Assembly (NCBI RefSeq): GCF_024793895.1
Contig: NZ_JANUSB010000003.1
Span: 1 to 34,322, forward strand
DNA length: 34,322 nt
Direction: 5' to 3'
DNA from: Serratia sp. AKBS12
GTDB lineage: Bacteria; Pseudomonadota; Gammaproteobacteria; Enterobacterales; Enterobacteriaceae
The notes under the pieces: generated by a model
Seen by the model: the letters and a program-made list of their open reading frames with translations, nothing else
Told to the model about the DNA's origin: nothing
The model's database searches: none
Translations under genes and position numbers: made by a program
Part shown: positions 7,606 through 17,708 of the stretch, in pieces
How positions within the stretch are numbered: the stretch's first letter is position 1
Layout of the letters: each line of letters begins with the position of its first letter

Positions 7606-7606
7606 A

Positions 7607-8593
7607 TTATTCCCGTATGATTTGCATAGCCAACTGGATAGACACCGTCATGCTCTCAGACTTCGCTTTACCGGTCCAGGCAATATCAAACGCGGTACCA
7701 TGGTCTGCAGAAGTGCGAATAAACGGTAATCCGGCGGTAATATTCACCCCGTCGTAAAAACCGAGTAATTTTAACGGAATATGTCCCTGATCGTGATACA
7801 TCGCAACGACCATGTCATACATTCCTTCGTGGCACTGCATAAATACGGTATCCGGAGGACAAGGTCCGGTGACGTTTAGCCCCTGCGCCTTCATGGCCTC
7901 AACGGCAGGCCCGACAATCCTGATCTCTTCATCACCAAACAGGCCGTTTTCTCCCGCATGCGGGTTAACGCCCGCGACTGCAATACGAGGATTATTGAAT
8001 CCCACGCGTTTCAGGAACATATCTGCAATACCGATCACGGTTTTTACCCGATCTTGGTTGAGCGTATCAAGGAATTTACGCAACGCAATGTGGGTAGTGA
8101 TGTGAATCACCTTGAGTTTATCGGTGTACAATACCATGGCGTAATCTTTGCTGTTTGTCAGATGCGCCAGCAGTTCGGTATGACCAGGGTAATGATGCCC
8201 GGCCAGATGCAGTGCCTCTTTATTCAGCGGAGCCGTGGCGATAGCCTTCACCTCACCCGCCATTGCCAGCGTGGTAGCGCGCTTGACGCAGCGGAAAGCC
8301 AAATCGCCAGCCTGAGCCTGAACACAGCCAGGCTTCAGCGCATCAGGGTCAACCAGCGGCTCATCCAGAACGTTAATCACTTCTGGCGCAAATTGCGCAT
8401 CACTGACCTTATCGATAAGGCGAATATCGGCATGCGCCGTGATCCCCTTTTCCAGTACCCGTTGTAGCGTACGGGCACAGCCCACCACCACGACAGGCGC
8501 TCCAGACAATTCGCCCTCAGTCAGGGACTTAATAATGATCTCCGGGCCAATGCCGGCCGGGTCACCCATGGTTACAGCAATGATATTAGTCAC
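7607..8593 (-). CDS. pdxA2: PdxA2: 4-phosphooxy-threonate-type dehydrogenase
   Basis: The product is 328 aa and belongs to the PdxA family: [12 protein letters not shown] at the N-terminus, a metal/substrate His set ([33 protein letters not shown]) and [19 protein letters not shown] near the C-terminus. In vitamin B6 synthesis PdxA oxidises 4-phosphohydroxy-threonine. The PdxA2 branch, found beside DUF1537 kinases, oxidises and decarboxylates 4-phospho-D-threonate or D-erythronate to dihydroxyacetone phosphate. The overlap with the DUF1537 kinase gene (8 bases) is strong evidence for the catabolic branch. The exact stereoisomer cannot be read from sequence. Confidence 0.9.
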   Translation of the reverse strand: MTNIIAVTMGDPAGIGPEIIIKSLTEGELSGAPVVVVGCARTLQRVLEKGITAHADIRLIDKVSDAQFAPEVINVLDEPLVDPDALKPGCVQAQAGDLAFRCVKRATTLAMAGEVKAIATAPLNKEALHLAGHHYPGHTELLAHLTNSKDYAMVLYTDKLKVIHITTHIALRKFLDTLNQDRVKTVIGIADMFLKRVGFNNPRIAVAGVNPHAGENGLFGDEEIRIVGPAVEAMKAQGLNVTGPCPPDTVFMQCHEGMYDMVVAMYHDQGHIPLKLLGFYDGVNITAGLPFIRTSADHGTAFDIAWTGKAKSESMTVSIQLAMQIIRE

Positions 8594-9803
8594 TCAGTCT
8601 CTCCTCGATAAAATGCAAAACCTCAAGCAGCGTCTCTTGATTTCCGAAGCCCCCTGCTTTGGTCATTACCGGCCTGAGCCAGGCACAACCCAAAAACTTT
8701 CCGTACGGCACGCACTGTGCGAGGCGCCCTGTAATTTCAAACCCTTGCGCGCCCAACGCGCTGGCAACGGCCATCGCCACATCACCACCGGAGACGTACA
8801 ACGCATCCGGTGCGCGCGTCTCAAGTACCTGCCGGGTCAGTTCACCCAGAAACGAACAGATACGTTGGCCCAGTTGCGCACGGGTAACCTGATGTTTCTG
8901 ACAAAGCAGTTCGACCTGGTGACGGGACGCCTGGTCCTGGCAGGTATGAACAATGCAGTGTTTGCCAGCCGCAAATGCCTGCGTGATCTGCGTGAGATAT
9001 CCCTCTGTCACGCCATTCAAAACATCATTAACTTCAATGAATACTGATGCCACGCCAGGCTCTCCTGCGGCCAACGCGATCTGGCGTTGAGCAATTTCGC
9101 TCATAGAGCCAACGACGGCCAGCAGCTGTTTACGCCGCACAGGAGCAAGGTGGCGCGCCAGTGCATCGCACAGCCCGGCAGATCCCACCAGCAGCGGCGT
9201 CTGTTCGCAGCTCAGCGCGGCGGCGATAACGGCATCTAAATCGTCATCGCTTACTGCATCCACAATCAGCAATTCTGTTCCTTGCGCCAGCGCGTTTTGC
9301 AGCGTGTTTACCGTCACGTTTTTACCAACATGGCCGGTAAAAAGATCCATAATCTCCGCCGCTGGTACTGGCGTTTTCGGATCGCTGGCAAATTCGGTTT
9401 CATTCACCGGAATGCCGTTCACCAGACACTTGCCGCGCTGCGTGGTCCGCCCGGCGGATGGATATGCCGGTGCGATAATGATCTGCCGCTTACCACTTAG
9501 TGCCTGAAGCGCAACGGTTTCAGCCCCGACATTTCCGCGCAGCGTGGAATCAATCTTCTTAATAAGCCAACGGGCACCCGCGATATCCGCGCCAAGCTGC
9601 GCGATTTTTTTAGCCGCCTCTGATGCCCGTAACGCCCTGGAATCAGTATTAATAACCAGCGCATCTGCTGATTCGCCAACGGGAGTATGAAACGCCACGC
9701 AGACCTTTTTACCGCGCAGTGCCAGGCTGACGCCCGCATCGTTAGCACCGGTAAAATCATCTGCGACCACGACCACATCTCTGTACAGGTTGTTCTCTTT
9801 CAT
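8586..9803 (-). CDS. dtnK: Four-carbon acid-sugar kinase (DUF1537; DtnK/OtnK type)
   Basis: The 405-aa product from ATG 9803 is supported by GGAG five bases upstream; a longer frame from TTG 9845 has no ribosome site. The N-terminal domain opens with VVVADDFTGANDAGVSLA and has KKIDSTLRGNVGAE and APAYPSAGRTT, the DUF1537 substrate-binding signatures. The C-terminal nucleotide-binding domain includes LYVSGGDVAMAVASALGAQG. These enzymes phosphorylate D-threonate, L-threonate or D-erythronate at O4 with ATP. Paired with PdxA2 the predicted route is four-carbon acid to 4-phosphate to dihydroxyacetone phosphate and CO2. The symbol is given because the PdxA2 partner points to the D-threonate type; D-erythronate is the alternative. 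Confidence 0.88.
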   Translation of the reverse strand: MKENNLYRDVVVVADDFTGANDAGVSLALRGKKVCVAFHTPVGESADALVINTDSRALRASEAAKKIAQLGADIAGARWLIKKIDSTLRGNVGAETVALQALSGKRQIIIAPAYPSAGRTTQRGKCLVNGIPVNETEFASDPKTPVPAAEIMDLFTGHVGKNVTVNTLQNALAQGTELLIVDAVSDDDLDAVIAAALSCEQTPLLVGSAGLCDALARHLAPVRRKQLLAVVGSMSEIAQRQIALAAGEPGVASVFIEVNDVLNGVTEGYLTQITQAFAAGKHCIVHTCQDQASRHQVELLCQKHQVTRAQLGQRICSFLGELTRQVLETRAPDALYVSGGDVAMAVASALGAQGFEITGRLAQCVPYGKFLGCAWLRPVMTKAGGFGNQETLLEVLHFIEERLSD

Positions 9804-9976
9804 TCCCACTCCGGGCTGGTTCATCCTGTTAATGATTATATTCAATCACGATTGATGATATGTGAGCAAGATCAAGTTATTCAGTTTGCGAATAAATTAT
9901 AAATTTAGCCACACGATGCCCATGACTGTTCTAATTTGAGCGAAATCAATCATGGACACAGAGACAGGAGAAGAAT
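9804..9976. promoter_or_regulatory. Divergent control region with a repeated 13-bp motif and a palindrome
   Basis: This region separates the kinase operon (left) from the dehydrogenase operon (right). TGAGCAAGATCAA (9863-9875) and TGAGCGAAATCAA (9937-9949) match at 11 of 13 positions, one near each gene start. The palindrome TCAATC-AC-GATTGA occupies 9842-9855. The first repeat also overlaps a CRP-like half-site (TGTGA at 9861-9865). The repeats are reasonable operators for the DeoR-family protein encoded in the island; CRP control is a second possibility. Confidence 0.5.
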
Positions 9977-11146
9977 GTGGTAACCATCAACAGCACAATC
10001 ATCAGCGGAGCAGGTGCCATTCCTGCCATCAGGCCGTTGCTTGCTGGAAAAGAACGGCTCTTACTGGTCACTGACGGCAATATTTCGCGTCTGGAAGCGG
10101 CACAACAGATCCGGGAGATCCTCGAAGAGGACAACCGCAGCGTCACGGTTATCGACAATGTGCCACCGGAACCCTCGCACCACGATGTCAGCCAGTTGCT
10201 GCACGGTATGACATCAGGCGTTTACGATTTAGTGGTGGGGATCGGCGGCGGCAGCGTGCTGGACGTGGCAAAACTGCTCTCTGTGCTGTGTCATCCGCAG
10301 TCACCGGGTCTGGACACCCTGCTGGCGGGAACAAAACCCGTTGTCCGTATTCCTTCCTTGCTGATACCGGCCACTGCCGGTACGGGATCAGAAGCCACGC
10401 CGAACGCCATTCTGGCGATACCGGAGCAGAACACGAAGGTAGGTATAATTTCCCCCGTGCTGCTGCCCGATTACGTCGCGCTGCTGCCGGAGCTGACCAC
10501 CAGCATGCCGGCGCACATAGCCTCGTCGACGGGTATTGACGCCCTGTGTCACCTGATTGAGTGTTTCACTTCGACGGTGGCAAATCCGGTGAGTGACAAC
10601 GCCGCACTGACCGGGCTGTACAAGCTGCTGAACAATATCGAAACGGCCTGCGCCGAACCGGGCAACCTGGTGGCAAAGCTGGAGATGCTGTGGGCTTCTT
10701 ATTATGGCGGTGTGGCGATTGCCCATGCCGGTACTCACCTGGTTCATGCGCTTTCCTACCCCCTTGGAGGGAAATACCACCTGCCGCACGGTGTAGCCAA
10801 CGCCATTCTTCTGGCTCCGTGCATGCGCGTGGTGCGCCCCCATACGGTTGCGAAGTTCGCACAGGTCTGGGATCTGGTGCCAGGTGCGGATACCGCCCTG
10901 TCAGACGAGGAAAAATCCCACGCGTTGGTGGAATACTTTGCGGCGTTGGTCCGCAGGCTCAACCTGCCAGACAATCTTGAAGCGCTGGGGGTACCGCGAG
11001 AGGACATCGCCTCCCTGAGCGAGGCTGCACTCAACGTTAAACGTTTGATGAATAACGCCCCTTGCCAGCCTGACTACCACGAGGTGCAGGCCATTTACCG
11101 GACACTATTCCCCAAAATTGATATCGAAGGAGTGATTAATGCGTAA
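9977..11146 (+). CDS. Iron-containing alcohol dehydrogenase (group III)
   Basis: This 389-aa protein starts at GTG with ACAGGAG upstream. It has the NAD-binding motif GIGGGSVLDVAKLLS (about residues 90-104), the PATAGTGSEATPNAIL segment, and the metal-binding region with GIDALCHLIEC, GVAIAHAGTHLVHALSYPLG and LPHGVANAILLAP, which supply the Asp/His ligands of the family. Members reduce aldehydes or oxidise alcohols, often on short hydroxyacids or semialdehydes. Its gene overlaps the aldolase gene by 8 bases, so it may act on the aldehyde released by that aldolase or prepare its substrate. The precise substrate is unknown. Confidence 0.9.
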   Translation: MVTINSTIISGAGAIPAIRPLLAGKERLLLVTDGNISRLEAAQQIREILEEDNRSVTVIDNVPPEPSHHDVSQLLHGMTSGVYDLVVGIGGGSVLDVAKLLSVLCHPQSPGLDTLLAGTKPVVRIPSLLIPATAGTGSEATPNAILAIPEQNTKVGIISPVLLPDYVALLPELTTSMPAHIASSTGIDALCHLIECFTSTVANPVSDNAALTGLYKLLNNIETACAEPGNLVAKLEMLWASYYGGVAIAHAGTHLVHALSYPLGGKYHLPHGVANAILLAPCMRVVRPHTVAKFAQVWDLVPGADTALSDEEKSHALVEYFAALVRRLNLPDNLEALGVPREDIASLSEAALNVKRLMNNAPCQPDYHEVQAIYRTLFPKIDIEGVINA

Positions 11147-12023
11147 CACCATTAAGGGCGTGCTGACGGCTATCGTCACCCCCTTTGACACCGAAGGTGC
11201 CCTCAATCTTTCCGGCCTGGAACGACAGATCGCCCGTCAGCTTGATGCCGGCAACGGCGTTTTTTGCGGCGGAACAAACGGTGAGTTCTTCGTCCTGAGC
11301 GAAGAGGAAAAAATCGCCGTCACCCGTACCTGTGTGGAAACCGTCGCAGGGCGCGCGCCTGTTGTAGCCCACATCGGCGAAATCTCGACCCGCGACACCA
11401 TCCGTCTGGGGAAACACATTGCCTCACTGGGCGTGGATGCCGTATCGGTCATTACCCCTTATTTCGTGCCGCTCAAGCAAGCCGAGCTTGTCACGCATTA
11501 CATGGCCATTGCCGATGCGCTAAGCGTGCCGGTTTACCTGTACAACATTCCGGCGCGTACCGGCAACACCATTGAACCTGCCACCGCCCGTGCACTGGCT
11601 GAGCACCCCAATATTATCGGCATCAAAGACAGTGCCGGGAGTTACGAGAGCCTGACCGGGTTCCTCAATGCGGTGCGTGACATTGACGGATTTGACGTGC
11701 TCAACGGCCCGGACTCCCTTATTCATCAGGGATTTGTCGACGGGTGCCCCGCCTGTATTTCCGGGCTGGCGAACGTTGCACCAGCGGCGATTAACGCCAT
11801 CTGGGCGCGCTTTAACGCGGGTGATATCGACGGCTCCCGCCGGGCGCAGGAGAGCGTCACGCAGCTTCGCACTGATTTGTATAACGTGGCGTTTTCCCCT
11901 GCTGCGGTCAAAAAAGCGTTGCAGCTCATGGGAGAGGACGTCGGAGAGAGCCGCTACGCCGTTACGTTTAACGAGCAACAACAACAACAGATACGCCGCA
12001 TAGTGACAACATTGGTTAATTAA
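11139..12023 (+). CDS. DapA/NanA-family pyruvate-dependent aldolase or synthase
   Basis: The 294-aa product is a class I (beta/alpha)8 enzyme. GGTNGE (44-49) is the pyruvate-carboxylate binding motif, Tyr135 lies in YLYNIPARTG, and Lys163 in GIKDSAG is the Schiff-base lysine. Arg140 stands where dihydrodipicolinate synthase has its substrate arginine. The family includes dihydrodipicolinate synthase, N-acetylneuraminate lyase and 2-keto-3-deoxy-sugar-acid aldolases. The setting among transport and sugar-acid genes argues against lysine synthesis and for cleaving a 2-keto-3-deoxy acid into pyruvate and an aldehyde. A good ribosome site (GAAGGAG) precedes the ATG. Confidence 0.88.
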   Translation: MRNTIKGVLTAIVTPFDTEGALNLSGLERQIARQLDAGNGVFCGGTNGEFFVLSEEEKIAVTRTCVETVAGRAPVVAHIGEISTRDTIRLGKHIASLGVDAVSVITPYFVPLKQAELVTHYMAIADALSVPVYLYNIPARTGNTIEPATARALAEHPNIIGIKDSAGSYESLTGFLNAVRDIDGFDVLNGPDSLIHQGFVDGCPACISGLANVAPAAINAIWARFNAGDIDGSRRAQESVTQLRTDLYNVAFSPAAVKKALQLMGEDVGESRYAVTFNEQQQQQIRRIVTTLVN

Positions 12024-12099
12024 ATGGCGTGAGTTTCGTCAATAAGAATACCGGGTTCTGCTGGTGCCCAGGATTCACTCGCCCTGAAGAGAGGCATAG

Positions 12100-13512
12100 A
12101 TGAATAATTTTACCGCTGAAGATACCCTTATTATTGTCGGCATTGTGGTTGCCTACATTCTGTTCACCACCTGGCTGACCTTCCGGATACGGAGTAAAAA
12201 CTCCGGTGATTTCATGGAAGGCTCCCGTGCGATGCCAGCATTTATCGTCGGGATTCTGCTGATGTCTGAGTATATTGGCGCCAAATCTACCATCGGCACG
12301 GCGCAGGCCGCATTCGAAGGCGGCTTTGCCGCCTCCTGGTCCGTCATCGGCGCGGCGATTGGCTTCCCGCTCTTTGGCCTGTTGCTGGTCAAACGCATTT
12401 ACAACACCGGAAAAATCACCATTTCTGGCGCCATTGCAGAGAAATACGGCAACAGCACCAAAAACATTATCTCCATTATTATGATCTACGCCCTGCTGCT
12501 GGTTAACGTGGGTAACTACGTCAGTGGCGCAGCGGCTATCTCCACTGTCCTGAAGGTCAATCTGCCGGTGGCAGCCTTCATTACCGCCATCGTCAGTACC
12601 TTCTACTTTGCCTTTGGCGGCATGAAGGGCGTGGCATGGGTGACCGTGCTGCACAGTGCGCTGAAATACTTCGGTATTTTGGTCATCATGGGCTTCGCGC
12701 TATCCAAAACCGGCGGTTTCGCGCCAATGATTGAAAAAATGCCAGACTACTACTGGACCTGGGATGGCAACATCGGTGTTTCTACCATTTTTGCATGGCT
12801 TATCGGCACCATTGGCTCCATCTTCTGTACCCAGTTTGTGATCCAGGCGATTTCCTCCACCAAAGACGTCAACTCTGCAAAACGTTCGACCTGGGTGGCA
12901 TTTTTCTTCTGCCTGCCAATTGCACTGGCGATTGCAGTCATCGGCGTGGCGGCAAAATATCTGCACCCGGAAATCAACAGCCTGTATGCGATGCCGATTT
13001 TCCTGCAGGATATGAACCCGTGGCTGGCCGGTCTGGTGACAACATCTCTGGTAGCGTCTATCTTCGTCAGCGTCAGTACCGTTGCGCTGGCCATCGCCTC
13101 ACTGGTGGTGAAAGACTTTTACGTGCCGATGCGCAACCCAACGCCCGAGCAGGAGTTTAAGGCCACACGCTGGATCTCCCTGCTGATTGGCTTCCTGCCG
13201 CTGATTTTTGTGCTGCTGGTGCCAGAAGTCCTGAAACTTTCGTTCTTCACTCGCGCCATTCGCCTGTCAATTTCCGTTGTGGCTGTCATCGCGTTCTACG
13301 CCCCGTTCTTCCGCAGCACGCGGGGAGCTAACGCTGGCCTGATCGGTGCCTGCGTGGCGACCTCTGTCTGGTATCTGCTGGGCGATCCGTTTGGCATCAA
13401 CAATATGTATATCGCTCTGCTGACCCCTGCCGTCATCATGGTGATTGAGCGTCTCATTCCGGGGAAGACGCAGGATAAAGCCCCCGTCCCCGCTGAAGAT
13501 AATGGAGTCTGA
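12100..13512 (+). CDS. Sodium:solute symporter (SSS family)
   Basis: This 470-aa inner-membrane protein has about 13 predicted hydrophobic helices, beginning with EDTLIIVGIVVAYILFTTWL. The loop FMEGSRAMPAFIVGILLMSE resembles the SSS helix 1-2 region and SEYIGAKSTIGTAQAAFEGG the unwound substrate/sodium-binding segment. SSS members import sugars, sialic acids, amino acids or carboxylates with sodium. Lying between the aldolase and the sialidase-like gene, it is the likely uptake step for the island's substrate. It starts 76 bases after the aldolase stop with AGAGAGG before the ATG. Confidence 0.9.
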   Translation: MNNFTAEDTLIIVGIVVAYILFTTWLTFRIRSKNSGDFMEGSRAMPAFIVGILLMSEYIGAKSTIGTAQAAFEGGFAASWSVIGAAIGFPLFGLLLVKRIYNTGKITISGAIAEKYGNSTKNIISIIMIYALLLVNVGNYVSGAAAISTVLKVNLPVAAFITAIVSTFYFAFGGMKGVAWVTVLHSALKYFGILVIMGFALSKTGGFAPMIEKMPDYYWTWDGNIGVSTIFAWLIGTIGSIFCTQFVIQAISSTKDVNSAKRSTWVAFFFCLPIALAIAVIGVAAKYLHPEINSLYAMPIFLQDMNPWLAGLVTTSLVASIFVSVSTVALAIASLVVKDFYVPMRNPTPEQEFKATRWISLLIGFLPLIFVLLVPEVLKLSFFTRAIRLSISVVAVIAFYAPFFRSTRGANAGLIGACVATSVWYLLGDPFGINNMYIALLTPAVIMVIERLIPGKTQDKAPVPAEDNGV

Positions 13513-13513
13513 T

Positions 13514-15147
<1,634 letters not shown>

Positions 15148-15148
15148 A

Positions 15149-15829
15149 ATGCGTCATGCATTGGTGACCGGCGCCAGCTCCGGTATTGGTGAAGCGATCG
15201 TTAAACGTTTGCTGGCGGAAGGCTGGCGAGTGACCGGCCTCAGTCGGCGACCGGTGGTACTGGATACGGCTAACTTCACGAGCCTGCGCGTTGATATCAG
15301 CGATCCGGCCGCCTTGAATTCCGCGTTACAGACGCTCTCCCCGCCCCAGGCGGTGATCCACGCCGCCGGGATGATGGCAGCCGCGCCGCTGGGGCACCTG
15401 GATAGCGACATTGGCGCCTCGCTCTGGCGGTTGCACATCCAGGCGTGTGAAACCCTGTTTAACCATTTTGCGCCTGACATGGAGCCAGGCGGTCGGTTTG
15501 TGGCAATAGGTAGCAGAACGTCTCGTGGAGCAGCCGGTCGCTCACAGTATGTTGCTACCAAGGCGGCGATGGTTGGTATGGTCAGAAGCTGGGCTGCAGA
15601 ACTTGCTCCACGCGGGATCACCGCAAATGTCGTCGCCCCAGGGGCAACACAAACGCCGATGTTAAGCGCGCCGGGGCGGGAAACATCCCCCCCGAAATAT
15701 CCGCCGATTGGCCGTCTCATCACGCCAGAGGAAGTGGCGGGGCTGGTGAATTTCTTGCTTGGCGAGGAGGCCGCCGCTATCACCGGGCAGGAGATAATGA
15801 TCTGTGGCGGCGCATCGCTTACTGGCTAG
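15149..15829 (+). CDS. Short-chain dehydrogenase/reductase
   Basis: This 226-aa SDR starts one base after the YhcH-family stop. It has the cofactor motif TGASSGIGEAIV at the N-terminus, VDISDPAAL at the strand that often binds adenine, and an active-site pair YVATK with the preceding catalytic serine in GSRTSRG. It ends with ITGQEIMICGG, the usual SDR C-terminal pattern. Residues ARG rather than Asp after the second strand (LSRRPVV) suggest NADP(H). It would oxidise or reduce a hydroxyl or keto group of the imported compound. It is the last gene of the operon, and its stop lies about 10 bases from the broken mipA/ompV remnant. Confidence 0.88.
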   Translation: MRHALVTGASSGIGEAIVKRLLAEGWRVTGLSRRPVVLDTANFTSLRVDISDPAALNSALQTLSPPQAVIHAAGMMAAAPLGHLDSDIGASLWRLHIQACETLFNHFAPDMEPGGRFVAIGSRTSRGAAGRSQYVATKAAMVGMVRSWAAELAPRGITANVVAPGATQTPMLSAPGRETSPPKYPPIGRLITPEEVAGLVNFLLGEEAAAITGQEIMICGGASLTG

Positions 15830-15838
15830 CTGTTTAGT

Positions 15839-16004
15839 GCGGTTATCCACGTGCAGTCATGGCATCACGGTGATGTCGCGATCGGTGGATTTATAGGCCT
15901 TTTGGCTACTGACGACGCCAACGCCCAATCCCCAGACGTTTTCCTGATCGACGGTTGCCGGTTGCCGGTTGAGCCTGAGCGGAAAAAGCCCAACATAACA
16001 ACAT
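15839..16004 (-). pseudogene. Truncated and frameshifted MipA/OmpV-type outer-membrane protein gene
   Basis: One minus-strand frame holds the end of a signal peptide (LLCWAFSAQAQPAT); a second frame then gives QPATVDQENVWGLGVGVVSS and QKAYKSTDRDITVMP, the N-terminal signature of MipA/OmpV-family beta-barrels. The frames are separated by a second copy of the 7-bp unit TTGCCGG (15955-15961 and 15962-15968 on the plus strand). Removing one copy restores a continuous frame. A TGA (plus positions 15857-15859) then interrupts the mature sequence, and family-like residues (LHVDNR) continue to about 15839, where similarity ends beside the SDR stop. The rest of the gene is missing. The family call rests on the WGLGVGV...YK...DR pattern. 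Confidence 0.65.
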
Positions 16005-16065
16005 GGAACCAGCCGTGGTGGTAGCGAGGGGTCGGAAAGGGATACGGCTGCCGAGCTATGGCAGG

Positions 16066-16965
16066 TCATTTATAGTGGCGTAACGCGTCGAGCAGCAGCA
16101 TAAAGGCTTTGGAGTGATTGCGGCGTTCCGGATAAAACAGATAGTAGCCATCCCACCAGGGGCACCAGTCTTCCAGCACGCTGATCAGTTCCCCGCTGGC
16201 AATATGATGTTCGGCGATGTCGCGCGGCACATGTGCCAGACCATACCCCTTCAGCGCCGCATCCAGGTTCTGATAAATACGGCTGAACACCAGCTGCCCT
16301 TCCACCTTCACGTTAACGCTTTTACCGTCTTTCTCGAACTCCCAGACATAGAGATTGCCGTAGGTCGGAAAACGCAGGTTAATACAATTATGCAACAGCA
16401 GATCGGTCGGGTGCTGTGGGATATCCCGATGGGCAAAATAACCGGGCGTTCCCACCACGGCGAATCTGACATCGGGGCCGATACGCACCGAGATCATGCC
16501 ATTGGTAATCTGCTCGCCGAAACGCGTTCCGGCATCAAAGCGCCCCTGAACAATATCCGTCAGCGCATAATCGTCAATCAACTCCAGTTTAATATCCGGA
16601 TAGGTTTTTAACAGCCGATCAACCTTCGGCCATATTACGGTGTTGATGGCATAATCCGAGGTGGAAATGCGGATGGTGCCTGACGGCGAATTATTTTGAT
16701 CCTTTAAAGACTGGAGTTGTGCCTGGATCCCATCGATATAGGGACCAAGGCCCTCGAGTAATGTCTCGCCAATATCCGTCAAGGCGACGCTGCGCGTGGT
16801 GCGGGTAAGCAACTTCATCCCCAGCCGTGCTTCAAGCGCACGCAGGGTATGGCTGAGCGCAGATTGGGATACGCCTAGCTGTGCCGCGGCTCTGGTGAAG
16901 TTTTTTTCACGCGCGACAATGACAAATGCCGTCAGATCGTTCAAATTTTCGCGCGCCAATGTCAT
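16066..16965 (-). CDS. LysR-family transcriptional regulator
   Basis: The 299-aa product has an N-terminal winged helix-turn-helix (about residues 8-66: FVIVAREKNFTRAAAQLGVS, QSALSHTLRALEARLG, LLTRTTRSVALTDIGETLL) and a periplasmic-binding-protein-like effector domain (about 92-299). LysR proteins usually activate a divergent gene with a small coinducer. The divergent neighbours are the cyclophilin-like and carboxymuconolactone-decarboxylase-like genes, so they are the likely targets. The 5' end of the broken mipA/ompV gene lies just downstream on the same strand, which suggests the two were once adjacent. Confidence 0.93.
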   Translation of the reverse strand: MTLARENLNDLTAFVIVAREKNFTRAAAQLGVSQSALSHTLRALEARLGMKLLTRTTRSVALTDIGETLLEGLGPYIDGIQAQLQSLKDQNNSPSGTIRISTSDYAINTVIWPKVDRLLKTYPDIKLELIDDYALTDIVQGRFDAGTRFGEQITNGMISVRIGPDVRFAVVGTPGYFAHRDIPQHPTDLLLHNCINLRFPTYGNLYVWEFEKDGKSVNVKVEGQLVFSRIYQNLDAALKGYGLAHVPRDIAEHHIASGELISVLEDWCPWWDGYYLFYPERRNHSKAFMLLLDALRHYK

Positions 16966-17271
16966 CCCTCCGGTCGATACTTACACTTATCTGGTAATGG
17001 CTACAGATTACCTGAATCCGCGCCTGACTGCGGGCCGTTTTGCCAATACCCACCGTCGCCATTATTCATGAAATCTGCTCATCACTCTATTCAGCTGGCG
17101 GCTATTAAAAAATAAAACGCGCTCTGCTAAAACTGAGCACTTAATTATTCTGACCTTGATCGGGAATAAATAGCGGAATGTTCTCCCTTGGCAAGCCCCC
17201 CTTGCCAACGGGCTCCATTCCGGCATTAATCACGGCAAAGTATGCCGCCCCCCCACCATCAGGATATACCG
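16966..17271. promoter_or_regulatory. LysR-divergent intergenic region with a nested palindrome at 17174-17222
   Basis: No gene is seen. TTGGCAAG (17188-17195) and CTTGCCAA (17201-17208) form an inverted repeat around five C residues. Outside it, at exactly 7 bases on each side, CGGAATG (17174-17180) faces CATTCCG (17216-17222). The whole is symmetrical about one centre and ends 49 bases before the cyclophilin-like start. No T-run follows, so it looks like an operator with two concentric sites, or a structured 5' leader, rather than a terminator. Confidence 0.55.
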
Positions 17272-17622
17272 ATGAAACTGAATATTATCATTGATGGCCA
17301 TACCAGTACGGCCACGCTTAACCACAGCCAGGCAAGCAAAGACTTTGTCGCCTTGCTGCCGCTCACGCTGACCTTACAGGACTATGCTGCGACGGAAAAA
17401 ATCAGCGATCTGCCCTCTCGCCTGACCGTCTCGGACTCACCAGCCGGCACCGCCGCACGGAAAGGCGACATTACATTTTATGCCCCATGGGGAAATCTGG
17501 CGCTGTTTTATCAAGACCATGGTTACGCCTCCGGGCTGATACAACTCGGTCAGTTCGACGATCCCAATGCCGTTCCCGGCCAGCAAAAAACCTACACGGC
17601 AAGGTTCGAACTCGCCCAGTAA
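17272..17622 (+). CDS. Cyclophilin-like-fold protein
   Basis: The 116-aa product from ATG 17272 (AGGA eight bases upstream) begins MKLNIIIDGHTSTATL and has DFVALLPLTLTLQDYAATEK, followed by GDITFYAPWGNLALFYQDHG and LIQLGQFDD. These are the landmarks of the small bacterial cyclophilin-like beta-barrel family (cyclophil_like2). There is no signal peptide in this start. The biochemical role of the family is not settled, and prolyl isomerase activity should not be assumed. It is followed by a lipoprotein gene 86 bases downstream, both probably under the LysR regulator. Confidence 0.82.
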   Translation: MKLNIIIDGHTSTATLNHSQASKDFVALLPLTLTLQDYAATEKISDLPSRLTVSDSPAGTAARKGDITFYAPWGNLALFYQDHGYASGLIQLGQFDDPNAVPGQQKTYTARFELAQ

Positions 17623-17708
17623 TTCAGTGGCTCTCGCCAGGCAAACGGCGCGCGTTGCATGGATGAAAAAGCGACCTTCCCACAGTTCGGCAATAGGCGA
17701 ACCCGCAG

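Noticed and set aside
8439-9047. 202-aa plus-strand ORF
   Set aside because: Antisense to the PdxA2 and DUF1537 kinase genes, which have full motif sets.
9861-9876. CRP site (TGTGA-N6-TCAAG)
   Set aside because: Only the left half is good, and the sequence is better explained as one copy of the 13-bp repeat; kept only as a secondary possibility.
10388-10843. 151-aa minus-strand ORF
   Set aside because: Antisense to the iron-containing dehydrogenase gene.
12016-12654. 212-aa minus-strand ORF
   Set aside because: It lies opposite the symporter gene; composition is His/Gly/Asn rich as expected from antisense of a membrane protein, with no ribosome site.
15154-15783. 209-aa minus-strand ORF
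   Set aside because: It is the antisense shadow of the SDR gene, has no family features, and the plus strand has clear SDR motifs.
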